Source of the DNA: Ephydatia muelleri
Taxonomy: Eukaryota; Porifera; Demospongiae; Spongillida; Spongillidae
Reading direction: 5' to 3'
NCBI GenBank assembly: GCA_013339895.1
Contig: JABACO010000012.1
Coordinates: forward strand, 4,392,789-4,456,788
Length of the DNA stretch: 64,000 bases
This document shows positions 37,536 to 49,782 of the stretch, piece by piece. Position numbers and translations under genes: made by a program. The notes under the pieces were generated by a model. That model saw only the letters and a list, made by a program, of their open reading frames with translations. It was not told where the DNA came from and ran no database searches. Numbering within the stretch: position 1 is the first letter of the stretch; every line of letters begins with the position of its first letter.

Positions 37536-40500
37536 TCATTCACTCTGCTTGGTTTTGCTGTGAAACAAATTTGAGACAAATGTTTTCTTCTTGCGATGTT
37601 GCTAGAGGATACAAGGGAACTGTAATCAGTTTCAACTAAATAGAAGGGAAGGTGAGCATACCTGAATAACATATTGCGGTGTGTGAGCTTCTGCAGCCAA
37701 TTGCAGCTTCCTTACTAGTTCGGCTACTGGTTCTCTTTCTAATGGCAAAGATGCATCCAACTGCTCATTCAATGATGCTTTTTCTGAACCAGATGAACCA
37801 TCCAATGATGTATTCACATTTACACTGTCATCGTCTGTTTGGTATTCAGTCATCAGCTCACTGTTCATTTTATTGTCTAGTAACTGTTCCGCTTTCTCCA
37901 CATGTACAGGTATCACATTTGATACCAATTTATTTTGAGTGGTTGCATCACTTTGTATTCCTGATGCTGATGCATCAGATGGATCTGTGCAACTGCTTTT
38001 CTTAACCTTTGTTTTTTTGAAAAGTTTATGATGAAAAAAACCCTTTTTACTTTTTTGCACATTGTTTGGTGCATTTGTGTTTTTTGCAGTCTGATACTGA
38101 AGCGAACTAGAGCTTTGTAATGGAGATGTGACAATCTCATCTTCGTTTGCAATCAATTCATCAGGTTGGGAGGTTGGTGCTATTGGTAATGGAGAATGTT
38201 CTCCAACTGAAAGTAAATATGGCTGAACATTTTCAGTGAGATTTGTTGAGATTGGTGAAGTAGGTAGTATAGAATCAATTCCAACTGGAATCACATATGG
38301 CTGAACTTTTCCAGAGAGATTTGTTGAGATTGGTGAGGTGGGTGATTGAGAATCATCTCCAGCTGAAAGTAAATATGACTTTACCTCTTCAGTTGAGTTT
38401 GTTGTAGATAAAGCTGCACCATAATTTTCACCATATCCTTGTAGATAATCTTGTATGTCAGTCTTTAAAACTGCACTAATACGTCTTTGAATCTTTGGTA
38501 ATGGATTGGAGACATCTATTAGTGCAGGCTCAGTGGTCTGAATACTATAATCAGACAGCATGATAGTGTTTCCTTGTGCATCAGTGACTACAACATCACC
38601 ACCAACTTCCATTCTTGGTGAAGCTGTGTTGTCTTGATCTCTCGAAGTCACATCCAATTTCCTGCACTCAAGTGTATTCATAGCAAGAATAAATTGTTTG
38701 AGTAAGCATTTGGAACTACACACTCATACATAACATACATGGGCTCATTTTCGTCAATTTTTATTGGAACTGTGCTCTGGTGATCAGGGTCCAAACTCAG
38801 CTGACTGCAATACATATTATGTTTAAGTGCAATTTAGCTAATATGGAGGCACAAGTTCTTACACATATGCAATTTCATTAGCCTCTTTGCTTTCTGATTC
38901 ACTAGGTAATGATGCTGCAACAGGGAAGAAAGCAGTGTACAATTGTTCAAATATCACAGAGTGTAGTGCAATACAGTGGCTCTATTCGGAAAGCAACAGA
39001 AATGGTCTACATTTTGTGCAGAAAAAATGGTATTATCTGATTTGTAAGGTGTACAAGCCATAATTGTGATCATTTTGCTCAGAAAAAAACACTCGTCACT
39101 AATAATTGTTTACTGAAGCCAAGTACTAATCTACCCTCTTCCATTGCCCTTGAAAACTCACATTCAAAGACAGTGACATTGCATGTGTATGTGATTGTGT
39201 CCAGTTCACATGATATCACACATTTGTACTCTCCGGCATCTGTCTGTGTTGCATGTTGAAGATGCAATATATTTGGTGCAAGAACAGTTATATTTTTACC
39301 TATAGAAGAAAACAATCATGATCATAATGCATACAATTAAAGATAATAAGCATTGCATATAGGTATTTGTATGTCAGTGTGTTAATCTAATCGAATTACA
39401 ACAGTGCATCTATATGGTGATAGACACATATGAGATGTTTAACAATTAACACCACCCCCCACACTTAATTAACTTCATAACTGCCTATAGTGTTATTCAT
39501 ACTTCATTCCATCATACATATAACACAAATTGCATACCACCAAGTAATCTTTCTTCGTTCTTGTACCATGTGAAGTTGGATTCAGATACATTGACAATTA
39601 CAGAAAGCAAAGCAGATCCATCTACTTCAACTCTTATTTCTGCAGGACTGCTGGATTGTATGCATAGGCCTATATAAGAACAAAGCATGTTTCAGTGACA
39701 TTTAAGTAAGCATGTATCAATATATGAATACAATTATAAACCTCACGCCATGAATAAGCTTAACATTTAATATAGTGAGTGTAAACAACTCATTCATTAT
39801 GTCATGCACATGCAACAGGTACAACAACAAATAACCCTGGCATCAGTTAATCAATACAATAATAAAAATAATAGGAATAGACATACTTTGTCTCTTCTCT
39901 TCATGATTGTCACCCACACTGTTATTCACATTTAGATGCAAGTTTGTCCTCGATGGCTGAGGTATTTCATATGGGTTGGGCCTTTTAACAGGTATGTGTC
40001 GTGAAGGATGATGATGACTTTTTAAAAGTTTATCTGAAGTTGGTATTTGTATGGTGGATTGTGTTCTGGGTGGAACTGAATTAAACTTAAGTTCTGCATA
40101 TGGTACAGGGCTATTTTTGGGCGCAGATGAGCTAGAGTGGACTGGTGATGCATGGGGGTATCCTGCATGGGTGATTTTATGTTGCCTTAGGTAAAGGTTT
40201 TGGAAGAAATGTGACGACATGTGAGGCGGTATACCTCCGGAGAGAGTCGGATATGACCTAAGACCTGGGAGTGACATTGTTTCCATTCCAGTAGGATCAA
40301 TCCCAGTCCTTAGTCTGTGGAAATGATTGTATACATGCCATGGCCTATATCTATGATGCAGAAACATCATCTGTGGCACTACTGGCTGTTGTGACAGCAT
40401 GGAATGCATGCTCTCATAAGTTGGAGAAGTAGGAATGGAGCTGTACAGACCATAATGTGATTGTGATTGTGGAATTTGGGGGAGTGGCATTTGCAGGCCT

Positions 40501-41022
40501 TCATTATACGACGTGCTCCCTGGGAAATGTGCAATTGGCTCCGCAATGGCATTGGTAGCCACATCGTCATCTTCACCATCTTCATTATGGAGCATGACAT
40601 TTGAATCCTGAAACCAATTTTGTTTGTAAGGTTCATACGCGGACGTTCTCCACTGCACAAGTACATCCCCAATGGCTTTGTTGCTGACAATTAGGGCCTC
40701 CTTCCATTCATCGTTGTCATGGTACCCAACCCTTCTTCCCACGTAGAACTGCTTATCAAGTGTGTTCGCCTCCATGAGCTTCACGTTCCTTGCTTCCAGC
40801 AGAATAGTTGCATCGCTCGCGATATCTCTCAGCTAAAAGGTGTGCATTGATTGCAGCGCGGAACTTATCATTAAAATTCATTCCTATACTCACCTTTAAC
40901 AAATTGAGCTGCGGGCCAAGTTGGATAACAGTGCCTCTGTGCCATTGTGCACTCCATTGTACGTCTACAGCCTTTCCTGGCTGGAGGTCTGATGGGGGAA
41001 ATATAATCCTAGTGTGAGCCAC
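37536..41022 (-). CDS. Unfamiliar Ig-domain protein with SH3/Tudor-like N-terminus (8 exons)
   Basis: Exons in coding order: 41,022-40,894; 40,832-39,887; 39,669-39,538; 39,299-39,162; 38,914-38,865; 38,800-38,724; 38,661-37,662; 37,601-37,536. All have GT-AG junctions with matching phases, giving 845 residues. The N-terminus has two similar segments, LQPGKAVDVQWSAQWHRGTV and FYVGRRVGYHDNDEWKEALI, which look like SH3/Tudor-type barrels. Next comes a Pro/His/Ser-rich stretch (residues about 130-355), then an Ig-like domain across exons 3-4 (FTWYKNEERL ... DAGEYKC) lacking the usual B-strand cysteine. The C-terminal half is low-complexity with three imperfect repeats of about 26 residues (SPISTNL...VQPY) and two basic patches (KKGFFHHKLFKKTK, KKKTFVSNLFHSKTK). 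There is no signal peptide or membrane helix, so it is probably intracellular. Function unknown; I recognise no named orthologue. MALT1-like intracellular Ig proteins are only an analogy. Confidence 0.8.
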
Positions 41023-42716
41023 GCCCCACCAGATGCTTACATTGGTGAGACTTGTCTACTTTTGCGGCTTCATCCATTCGCATAGCCGTACTTGTACCTG
41101 TATCAGCCCCGCCCATGTCATATACCGGTCGTGCACGGTAACTTCACATCCGGAAGTGCTGGGCGTGGAACTTGAATATCGTTAAACGTTATAGATATGA
41201 ACTGCATCGATGTTCTTCATTTAAAATTTTTTTTTGACTGTGTAATATATTATGTGATTCGGGGGTAGAGACTACATGTACAATGCGTCAAATCATGGAT
41301 AGTCATGGATAGTGTACACTATCGATGGTGAAATCAAATGTCTTAACACACATACACACTACACACACACTTACACACACAGTTGCACACCAATTCTATA
41401 TCATGAGAAGTAATCATGGAACAGAAAATACATGTGCCCTAAGACATTTTAATGGGGGGGTGGCAACAGGGGGATATCTGAACATTTAAATGTACATATC
41501 CGCTGCTGTGCAATATAGGAATACATGTACTACCCTTGCACTGTTGTTATTCTTGGTTTGGCACTAACAGTATGCTGATATGTACTGTGCCATACTGCAG
41601 TATGTCACATCATTAATCATTCCAAGAGATAGACAGTAACTCTGTAAGGCTCCCAGTACCAGCCACTCTGTAGTTACTAGTCGTGGTATAACATGAACCT
41701 TTGTATACAGAACCCCACATTCTGCTTATCCACGCACAAAAACAACCTTCCAACCAAACAACCTAAAAAGCAAGGAAACAAGGGTCTAACAATACGGGAA
41801 AATGTAATAATCCTATGTTTAGCACTTTAGTAGGATAATGAGTTATTCGTGTGCTAATAAATATAGCCATTTTCCCGTATTGTTAGACCCATGTTCCTTG
41901 CTTTTTACACCACTATTGCCTTAATTCAAATCCTATATACTGTACCACCAATTTTCTCAAAGAGCCGGAATGTTTTTAGTTACGTATATACTTGTGCAAT
42001 AAGTGCTAGTACCGTCGCAGAAATCTATTGTTTTGATCTCTATGTTATGCACGCCAAGTAGTTTGGTTAGTACAGAACGTATGTATATATATATATATGT
42101 CTTGCTGTTCAGTTTCATGTTTATAAATTCATAGGTACGTACTTTCAAAGCTCTGTGACCCTTCCGTAATGTTGTTAGAGATGGGAAGGTAAAAAAACAT
42201 CGTACCTTTAAATAAGGTATGCTCAAGACGATACATGTATATCCGGGAGCACATGTCCCTATTATCATACATGTAATACTTAGTTGAGAGTAAGCCCTTA
42301 GCTAAGTGCTTTGAAATGTTGAAGCCACAATGATGTGCGTCTGCTCGAGATCACTCACGTACAGGTAATGCCTTGTATTGTAAATGTTATGCAGTTATGT
42401 TTACTATAAGAATCAATGCATGCATGCATCCAGTTTGTGAGGTTGCTGATTAATTTTTTGTTGTTGCAATTTCTCCATTCACTCGCAATTTGTTATGCAA
42501 TCCATGCAACTCCCACTGAACGTCTGTCTCTGATAGGACCAGAATAGAAATAGCGGCACATATTGAGGGGGAGAGGTAAATGAGAGGTAAAGGGAGAGGG
42601 AGAGGAGAGGGAGAGGAGAGAGGGAGATTAAGAATACATGTAGCATATTTATGAACTGCTATGCACAGTTTACGTATGCATTACGTAATCCCTTTGCGCT
42701 TTGCGTATTTACACAT
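41023..42716. other. Intergenic region with MITE and simple repeats
   Basis: This is the upstream region of the Ig/SH3-like gene and downstream region of SPO16. It holds CA-rich sequence at about 41,347-41,390, a short MITE (41,766-41,905), a purine tract of GAGAGGGAGAGG type at about 42,565-42,630, and no assignable exon. Confidence 0.6.
41766..41905. mobile_element. 140-bp MITE with 37-39-bp inverted ends and TA duplication
   Basis: The left end AAAAGCAAGGAAACAAGGGT and right end (reverse complement AAAAGCAAGGAACATGGGT) continue as CTAACAATACGGGAAAATG in both arms. TA flanks each end at 41,764-41,765 and 41,906-41,907, as expected for Tc1/mariner-type target duplication. The interior of about 60 bp is non-coding. 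Confidence 0.85.
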
Positions 42717-43431
42717 TCACAGCGTTGTATTTGAGGTCTGGTGAAAAAAGTTTTGTAAATGCTCAGAAGTAGCTGAATCCAAGCTGCAATCCAGCATTAC
42801 GCTAAGAGGTGCTCGAGAGATACACGACAGAGTTCCACAACCATCCATAAGAACCAAGCTTTCGTGCATTCCAATGCCTAGTTGTTCAACTACGTTACGA
42901 ATCACCTCTTCGGAGATCAGCTGCTCGTGTAGCTTAAGCAATCTTTCTCGAACGGTAGAACTAAGTGGCTTTGACGTAACTTTCGTTATAGTAAGCATGG
43001 TCTCGATGCATTCGGTTGAATTATGAACCGGAAGAAATCGTAATGAGCTCACAATGTAGTTCTGCTGCAGCACCATAAGCGCAGTCTGCTCGTTGCTAAG
43101 ATACATCGGGGCACACAGGAGAACATAACACTTGTGATGCAGAGCCGAGAACCTTTCCAGGTTAGCTAGTAGCTCCGAGTCGATTCGATACGGAGGCTCT
43201 GGAGGCCATTTTTCCAGCACATCATTTACAGGAATTATCATGAAAGCTGCGGACGACTGCGGGAAAAGGCAGGTGTGGTGCCATGTGCCTGAGGAAACTG
43301 TCAGTACGCTTATAACGTTCTTACTACATTCCATTGAGTATCTTACCTCTAATTTTATGCTTCTGAATTTGTAATTGATGGTGTATCTCACTTTTTTCTA
43401 ACGATTTACTAATAATAACCACCTTGTCCAT
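42717..43431 (-). CDS. SPO16: SPO16 homologue (C1orf146), meiotic crossover factor (2 exons)
   Basis: SPO16 pairs with SHOC1/ZIP2 in an XPF-ERCC1-like complex of the ZMM group that stabilises meiotic recombination intermediates in the nucleus. Exon 1 is 43,431-43,347 (MDKVVIISKSLEKSEIHHQL ... KHKIR) and exon 2 is 43,288-42,717, joined in phase 1, giving 218 residues against about 180 in human. The start resembles the family TTIIISSSL..HKVR stretch, and LRFLPVHNSTECIETMLTI followed by KVTSKP closely matches the human LRILPVHN ... AKTTSKP block, the strongest family motif I know. The C-terminal extension (VEQLGIGMHESLVLMDGCGT onward) is longer than in vertebrates and may hold an ERCC1-type helix-hairpin-helix region. 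It is divergent from ODAD2 with a short shared promoter. Confidence 0.88.
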
Positions 43432-43526
43432 TCCAGAATGCGTAAACGAAATTACAGCTGTTAATGCAAACAGCTGCTATCTCACGTGCCGCATCGCCAT
43501 GGAAATTGGCTCGAAAAACAAAAGCA
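43432..43526. promoter_or_regulatory. Shared promoter of SPO16 and ODAD2 with X-box-like site
   Basis: The start codons are 95 bp apart and point away from each other. The interval contains an E-box CACGTG at about 43,484 and ATCGCCATGGAAAT at 43,493-43,506. The latter resembles the RFX X-box palindrome (GTTRCCATGGYAAC type) found at many ciliary genes. If translation of ODAD2 instead began at the in-frame ATG at 43,464, part of this would be coding; the ATG at 43,527 fits the family start better. Confidence 0.55.
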
Positions 43527-46500
43527 ATGGGAGCAGCCTTGTCTAGTCGTGCGCAGTGGACATCGGCTAAGGACAAAGGAGCCAAACTAGATTTTTCTAA
43601 AGCGAACGAGGCACTTCTTTTGGAAATACTTGAAAATTCTGAAAGTTTATGCCAAGAACATCCCAGAGAAGCTTCGGTTATTTTCAAGAGACCGTTTGTT
43701 TGGACCAGTTCTTTGGTATTGGAGTCATTCCAGTCTCTCAAATCAGACGAAAACTACGATTTAAGGTATGCTGTACTTCACCAAGAGAAACCTATTTAGT
43801 ACTACTGCCCTTATGTATAATAGTGCCACAGGAATAGTATCAAAAGCTCAGGACAGTCATGGTACACCTCTTTTGAGCGTGGCGCAGGTGTGTATGCGTA
43901 TCTGAAGCTTTCACTCCCTCCTCATTCCTCTTGCATATACATTTACCAACTTATTTTGGCGCTTCTATCCTGTTCCCTCACATTTTTGCAGAGTGCAGGG
44001 GGGTTAGAAATACGAGCCTTGAATTTCAACCAACTTCGGAAGATTCTGAATTGCGCAGGCGCAAAGAAGCTTAAAGAGCTTCAACTATGCTTGGAAGGTA
44101 TTATGCATGCATTCATCCTCAATAAATACATTGGTTCTATTGAGTGTACGTCAAGTGCAAAGCATAGGTATGCATGGTAATAACACTAACAAATCATATT
44201 CGTTTTGTGCTTGTGGCATACACAGCACTCATTTTGGAATTTATGGTACCAGGTGTCCTTTAAGGAAATGCACCATCCTTATCTCTTTGTGTAGCAAATC
44301 AGGATCCCATAGCGACAATCCTGGGTGCAGCATTCTCATCTCATGATAGCGTGCCAGGAACAACTACTCTCCTTGAAGTTCATGAGCTGCTGTCTAGAGA
44401 AAGGGCTCGTGGGGGGGATGTGTCAGCGGATGAATTGGATTCCTCTTTTAGACTACTATTATTGTTGAACAGTTTGGATCTCAAGTTGCTTCACTCGTCA
44501 GTAAAGAGGATGGGACAGTGAGTTGCTTCTGTATGGCCATTGTGTTACATGCACATGCATACAGTATCTTTATTTCTATCCTACAGAGAAATTCGCCTCT
44601 CACCTCAAATTGTTCAGGTAGTTGACACTGTGTCCAGTTGAATTCATGCTTGATATGTATAACTGTGCAGTCTGAGGTTGAAGTGCTTTCGAAATTCAGT
44701 GGAGATTCTGACAATACTTGCTTATGTGCAGTTACCTTCACCTCAGGTGGGTATAAGTGAGCCACCATTGAGAGCTCAATGTATATTGTTCCTTGTACAG
44801 ACATTACATTTGCTAATGGATGTCGGGCTCCTCCATGGAGGCAAGTGCTTGGTGACATATGCTACATTCAGGTGAAGCCCCATGATGGAAGTGAGCTTTG
44901 CATCGCAGCCAGCACCGAAGGATACTATGTTATTAAGGTTTGTAAAATGATAGATGCATGTCACTACATGACTTAAATCTGAATGATTTTTAAGGGCACA
45001 ACTACAGCAGCTGACTACGAAAGGATTGGAGATATTTACCCTAATCTTGTAGATCTCTTAAAGAGAAATAGTGAACACTTCCACAACAGACTTACTAGTC
45101 GGGTACATTCCAGATGATTAACGAGTGCAAGGAAGCATAATTTGTTTTGGTACCATACAGGACTTTATGTATGTTGCAGCCGATAAAGTCATGTTGGAAC
45201 CTGATGACAAAGCGGCACTAGCTGGCAAGGTTGCTGTACCTAAGGTTGTCACACATGTGGATGATCCTGTTTCTACGACTGATGAAAGGTTTGTATTTAG
45301 TGTCTGTCAATATGCCATCAAAGTGTACTAAATGTACAAAACAGCAGGGCTGCTCAAAGAAAGACTTCTCTTGGGAGCAAAAAGACGCCTCAATGTGCCA
45401 ATGATACTTCCAAATCAAGCGCTCAGCCATCTCCACGATGGAAGTCTTTAGGATTGGGCAAAGAAACACCTATTACTTCACTATCTTCAAAGTATGTGTT
45501 TCTCTTACATGTATATATTTTTGTGTGTTATCATAATTATTACTCTTTTAAGTGCTAGCCCCCAAAAATCAAGAGGATCTGTTGATCTTACATCGCAACT
45601 ATCTAAGCGAAAGTCATCTATCTCTAGCATCAAGTCTAGATCAAGGTGAGCTATAAACGACATTAATGACATGGGATTTGCCAGTCAACCAAAGTGAACC
45701 TTTAATCCAGGACCAGTCACAGGTCCACACAACCAGATAGTGACATAAGTGATAGTAGCTCTGAAACAAGTGAAGAGGAAGAACAACAGGAGAGAAGACC
45801 AGTATGTATTAGATTTCTGAATTTTCTCTTTCCATGTAGTTTGTTTTCCATTTAGGAATCAAATGCTGACTTGCCGAGTGAGTATTGGCAAATTCAGAAA
45901 CTGATTCGCTATTTGAAGGTCAGTTAGATATGGTAGTTCCTATTAAGTGTGTGATGTAATTTATATGCCACCTGCTTGTCATTGTACAGTAATGACAGAA
46001 ATTATTATTTGTTGGTGTTTGGACTGCAGGGTGGAAATCAAACTGCAACAGTCATAGCATTGTGTGCTCTTTTGGACTTTGATCTCAAGTTGGAGGCCAG
46101 CCACCTTGCAATCAGGGACTCTGGAGGGTTAGACCTACTGATCAATTTACTGGAAACTGATGATGTTAAATGCAAAATTGGAACTCTGAAGATTCTTCGC
46201 GAAATATCACAGAATGCCCAGACCAGAAAAGCAATTGTTGACCTTGGAGGTAATTAATGCTATGCCTACATATAATATTGTTTCTCTGATTGCACAAAAT
46301 CCATCCTTGCTGCAAAGTGCTGTACCTAATATGTATGCTAAAGCAAGATGTCTTCTTAATAACATTCCTATACATGTTAGGTCTACAAATGTTGGTGCAA
46401 ATACTGCAATTTCCCAATCGTGAACTAAAATGTTTGGCTGCAGAGACAATTGCAAATGTTGCAAAGTTCAAGCGGTCTCGACGTATTGTAAGACAGAATG

Positions 46501-49500
46501 ATGGGATCAAGAGATTGGTATGTTGATGAAAAAACAGAAATGCCTACTATATTGGTAGCCTTTTAAACATCTAATCAGTCACAAATGTTTCTTCTAATGT
46601 GCAGCAGTTTATGCACAAGCTGATTGTATGTATAGCCAATGAGATGCTGCATGAAAAAAATGATCCAGCTTTTTTTTTTTAATCTTTCACGGGCAACAGA
46701 GTAATATTGCACCGCAGGTGCTATACTAAAGCCAATCGAACAGTTAACACTTTGTAGTCAACAACACATTGATCAGTTGTTTCCTGGTCCTATTAGTATA
46801 AGTTTTACTATGTTTTCCTGCAAGGTGGCAACGCTTATTTCGCACTGCATGTGTACTGCAATAATTGGTTTGCCCGCGAAATAGTTAATTCTGAGTCTCT
46901 TAGTTTTGAGCTTATTTGCAAAATTCGAGAGCATCCGTTGGCTACCTCGACAATCCATCATTTCATCTAAAACCAAGACACCAACTATTGCACTTACTGC
47001 TACTATAAATTTTCATGCCTTCATTAGGTCTTGGATTCTATTCTGCTACTTGCATTCATATGTATTTGAATGTGAATGATTAATGTAATGTAATTACAGT
47101 ATTGTGCACAATGCTGAGCAAGGAGAACCACTGAAGTTTAATGTACTGTACTCTATTATTTGAAGCATGTGTTTTGTCACATGATACACAGTCACAAGTA
47201 ATTGCATTTTATTTTTGTCATTGCTTATTACACATTCATTTCTGTGTAGGTTGATCTACTTATTAACCCAGGCCGTCCAAACTCACCAGTTACTGGTGAA
47301 AGGTCAGACTTGGACGTTGCTAGGAGTGCAGCCCTTGGTCTTTGGAGCTGCTCAAAGAGCAGGAAGAATAAAATTGTCTGTGCATAATGATTCCTCGATT
47401 TTTTACTTAATTGTTTGTCTCACTTGTTTGGTAGGCATTGCTGAAAACTGGTGCTGTACCCCAATTGGGGAAGCTATTACAGTGTGATAGTGACACAGTG
47501 TTGATACCCGTTGTTGGAACTCTACAAGAATGTGCATCAGAGGTCTGACAATTTGTTTGCATTTGTGAGTGTGTCATGTATGGACAGTGCACATTCTTAT
47601 AGCTTATGGCATTTTCCTGGTTTTATTTGGATGTATTTATATTCTAGACATCTTATCAAGAACTCATTCAGTCAGAGGGTATGGTAGAGTATCTGGTGAA
47701 AGGTCTGAAGACACAGAACGAAGAGCTTCAAAGGCATTGTGCTTCTGCAATATTTAAGGTTTAGCTCAAGTGTTCCATGGTGTATGATATATATTTTACC
47801 CATGCTACTTTCTACGATCTGTGTCCAATGCCAAACAAATATTTAGTAAGACCAAAGTTCCTAATTTGTACAATCTTATGCAGATATGCATGGATGTGTT
47901 TGCTATCTGGTTGTTTTTATTGTATCGCATCACAAGATAAATGGAATATCACATATAGTTGCAATAGGCCTCAGATTTTGGTTTTATGTCCAGGTGTATA
48001 CTGTACACATGTCTGGTGAGAACCGCATTATATTTTATGTTTGGACTGTTTTTACATTCTCATTATCATGACACATAGTTCGAGTCTGTTTTTTCTCCTT
48101 TCCCACGAAAAGCACAATTTCTATGCCCCAAATGTGTAGCAGGCACATGAGCACTGTATTGTTGATGAAATTACATTTACATCTAGTAGTGCATTTTGTT
48201 TCAGACTATAGCATAATAAAATCTTGCAACCTGATTGGTCAATTGCAGATAGTTTATGTTACATAGTGATCTTACTACATGCCAGAGTTTAATTGGTTGG
48301 TGCTGTATGTACAGTAGTACACATTACATCAGTTACATACTACACTAAGACTATCATCATCAATTACTATATCATGTACACTATTTATCACCGTATTGCA
48401 TGTCTGACTAAAGCTGATAAAATATACATTTATAATGAACTGCTTGAATTATTCAAAGCTTTAATGTCACTTATACCATAATTTGCTAATATCAATGCCA
48501 TCTCTGCTGATGTAAGCTAATATTATATCAATCTGCATAATGACATTGTAAATAATATAGACACCTGTTTCTAATGCAAATTGGTTTCACAGCTTTTTGC
48601 TGGGATGCATCACTTGAATGGTAAGCAACAGAGTGCGAACTACCAACAAACTGATTGCTACGAGAAGTATTTCATAACCTTTCGATCGTAAAAGAAATCA
48701 CAGCTATTTTGCCTTACATGTCTTTAGGCCTATTGAACAACCCTGAGTTTGTATAAGTGGGTTCACTCAGATTTACACGTATAAATCGTACAGTTAATGC
48801 ACTGTGTTTGTACAATTTAATAAATACGTGTATGCTGGTACATTGGTTTGATGAAACTTTCAATACTGTGCATGTCATGTGTAGTGTGCAGAATCTGATG
48901 CCACCCGGACACTTGTGAGGGAGTATGGAGGATTGGATCCACTTGTGTCTCTGTTAAGCAAAACATCTAACAAGGACCTCTTGTGTGCTGTCACAGGAGC
49001 TGTATGGAAGTGTAGCAAGAATGTCCAGAATGCAACACGGTATTGAGATGAGCTCTACTTTTAAAGTGGTGTGCTTAATTTGATTCATAACACTTATTAG
49101 ATTCAAGGAGTTGAAAGCTATAGAACAGTTGGTAGCTCTTCTTTCTAACCAACCTGAAGAGGTGATGCATTTCTATTAGTGCAAGGGGGATTATTCCTAA
49201 TCTTGTGTTTGTTTGCATCTTTACATGCAGGTCTTGGTCAATGTAGTTGGTGGTCTTGGGGAGTGTGCAGCTCATGACCCTGATAGCAGGGCCAGTATTC
49301 GTAAAGCTGGTGGACTAGTTCCTCTTGTGCAGCTGCTAACAGGAACTAATCATTCTTTGCTCATCAACACTACCAAAGTGGTTGGGGCTTGTGCTCTAGA
49401 TGCAGACAGTATGATGTTAGTGCCTCAAATTTTAATTATTTTTTTCCCCCTTGCTAGGGTATTAGCAAACTTTTGATATATTGTTATACACTACATAACC

Positions 49501-49727
49501 ATTTGCTACTTGCACATATGCATAATGTAAAGGTCACATTTGTAGACATCAAATTACATGTGTAACCCTTAATCCATGTTTAGTGTCATTGATAAGCAAG
49601 ATGGAGTGAGGTTGTTGTGGTCTCTGCTGAAGTCAGTAAACCCTGAGGTGTGTGTTCATGACAATTAGTATGCATATGTATGTTTAATTTGTGCATTTCA
49701 TGTGATTGAACGTAAATGCGCGCGCGC

Positions 49728-49782
<55 letters not shown>

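Noticed and set aside
43464-43526. Upstream in-frame start for ODAD2 at 43,464
   Set aside because: The ATG at 43,527 gives the family-like N-terminus [11 protein letters not shown]; the upstream extension overlaps the likely shared promoter.
46680-46895. Possible MITE in ODAD2 intron 15 (TTTCACGGGCAAC against the reverse of GTTTGCCCGCGAAA)
   Set aside because: Only about 20 bp of imperfect inverted similarity, no target duplication and no second copy in the window.
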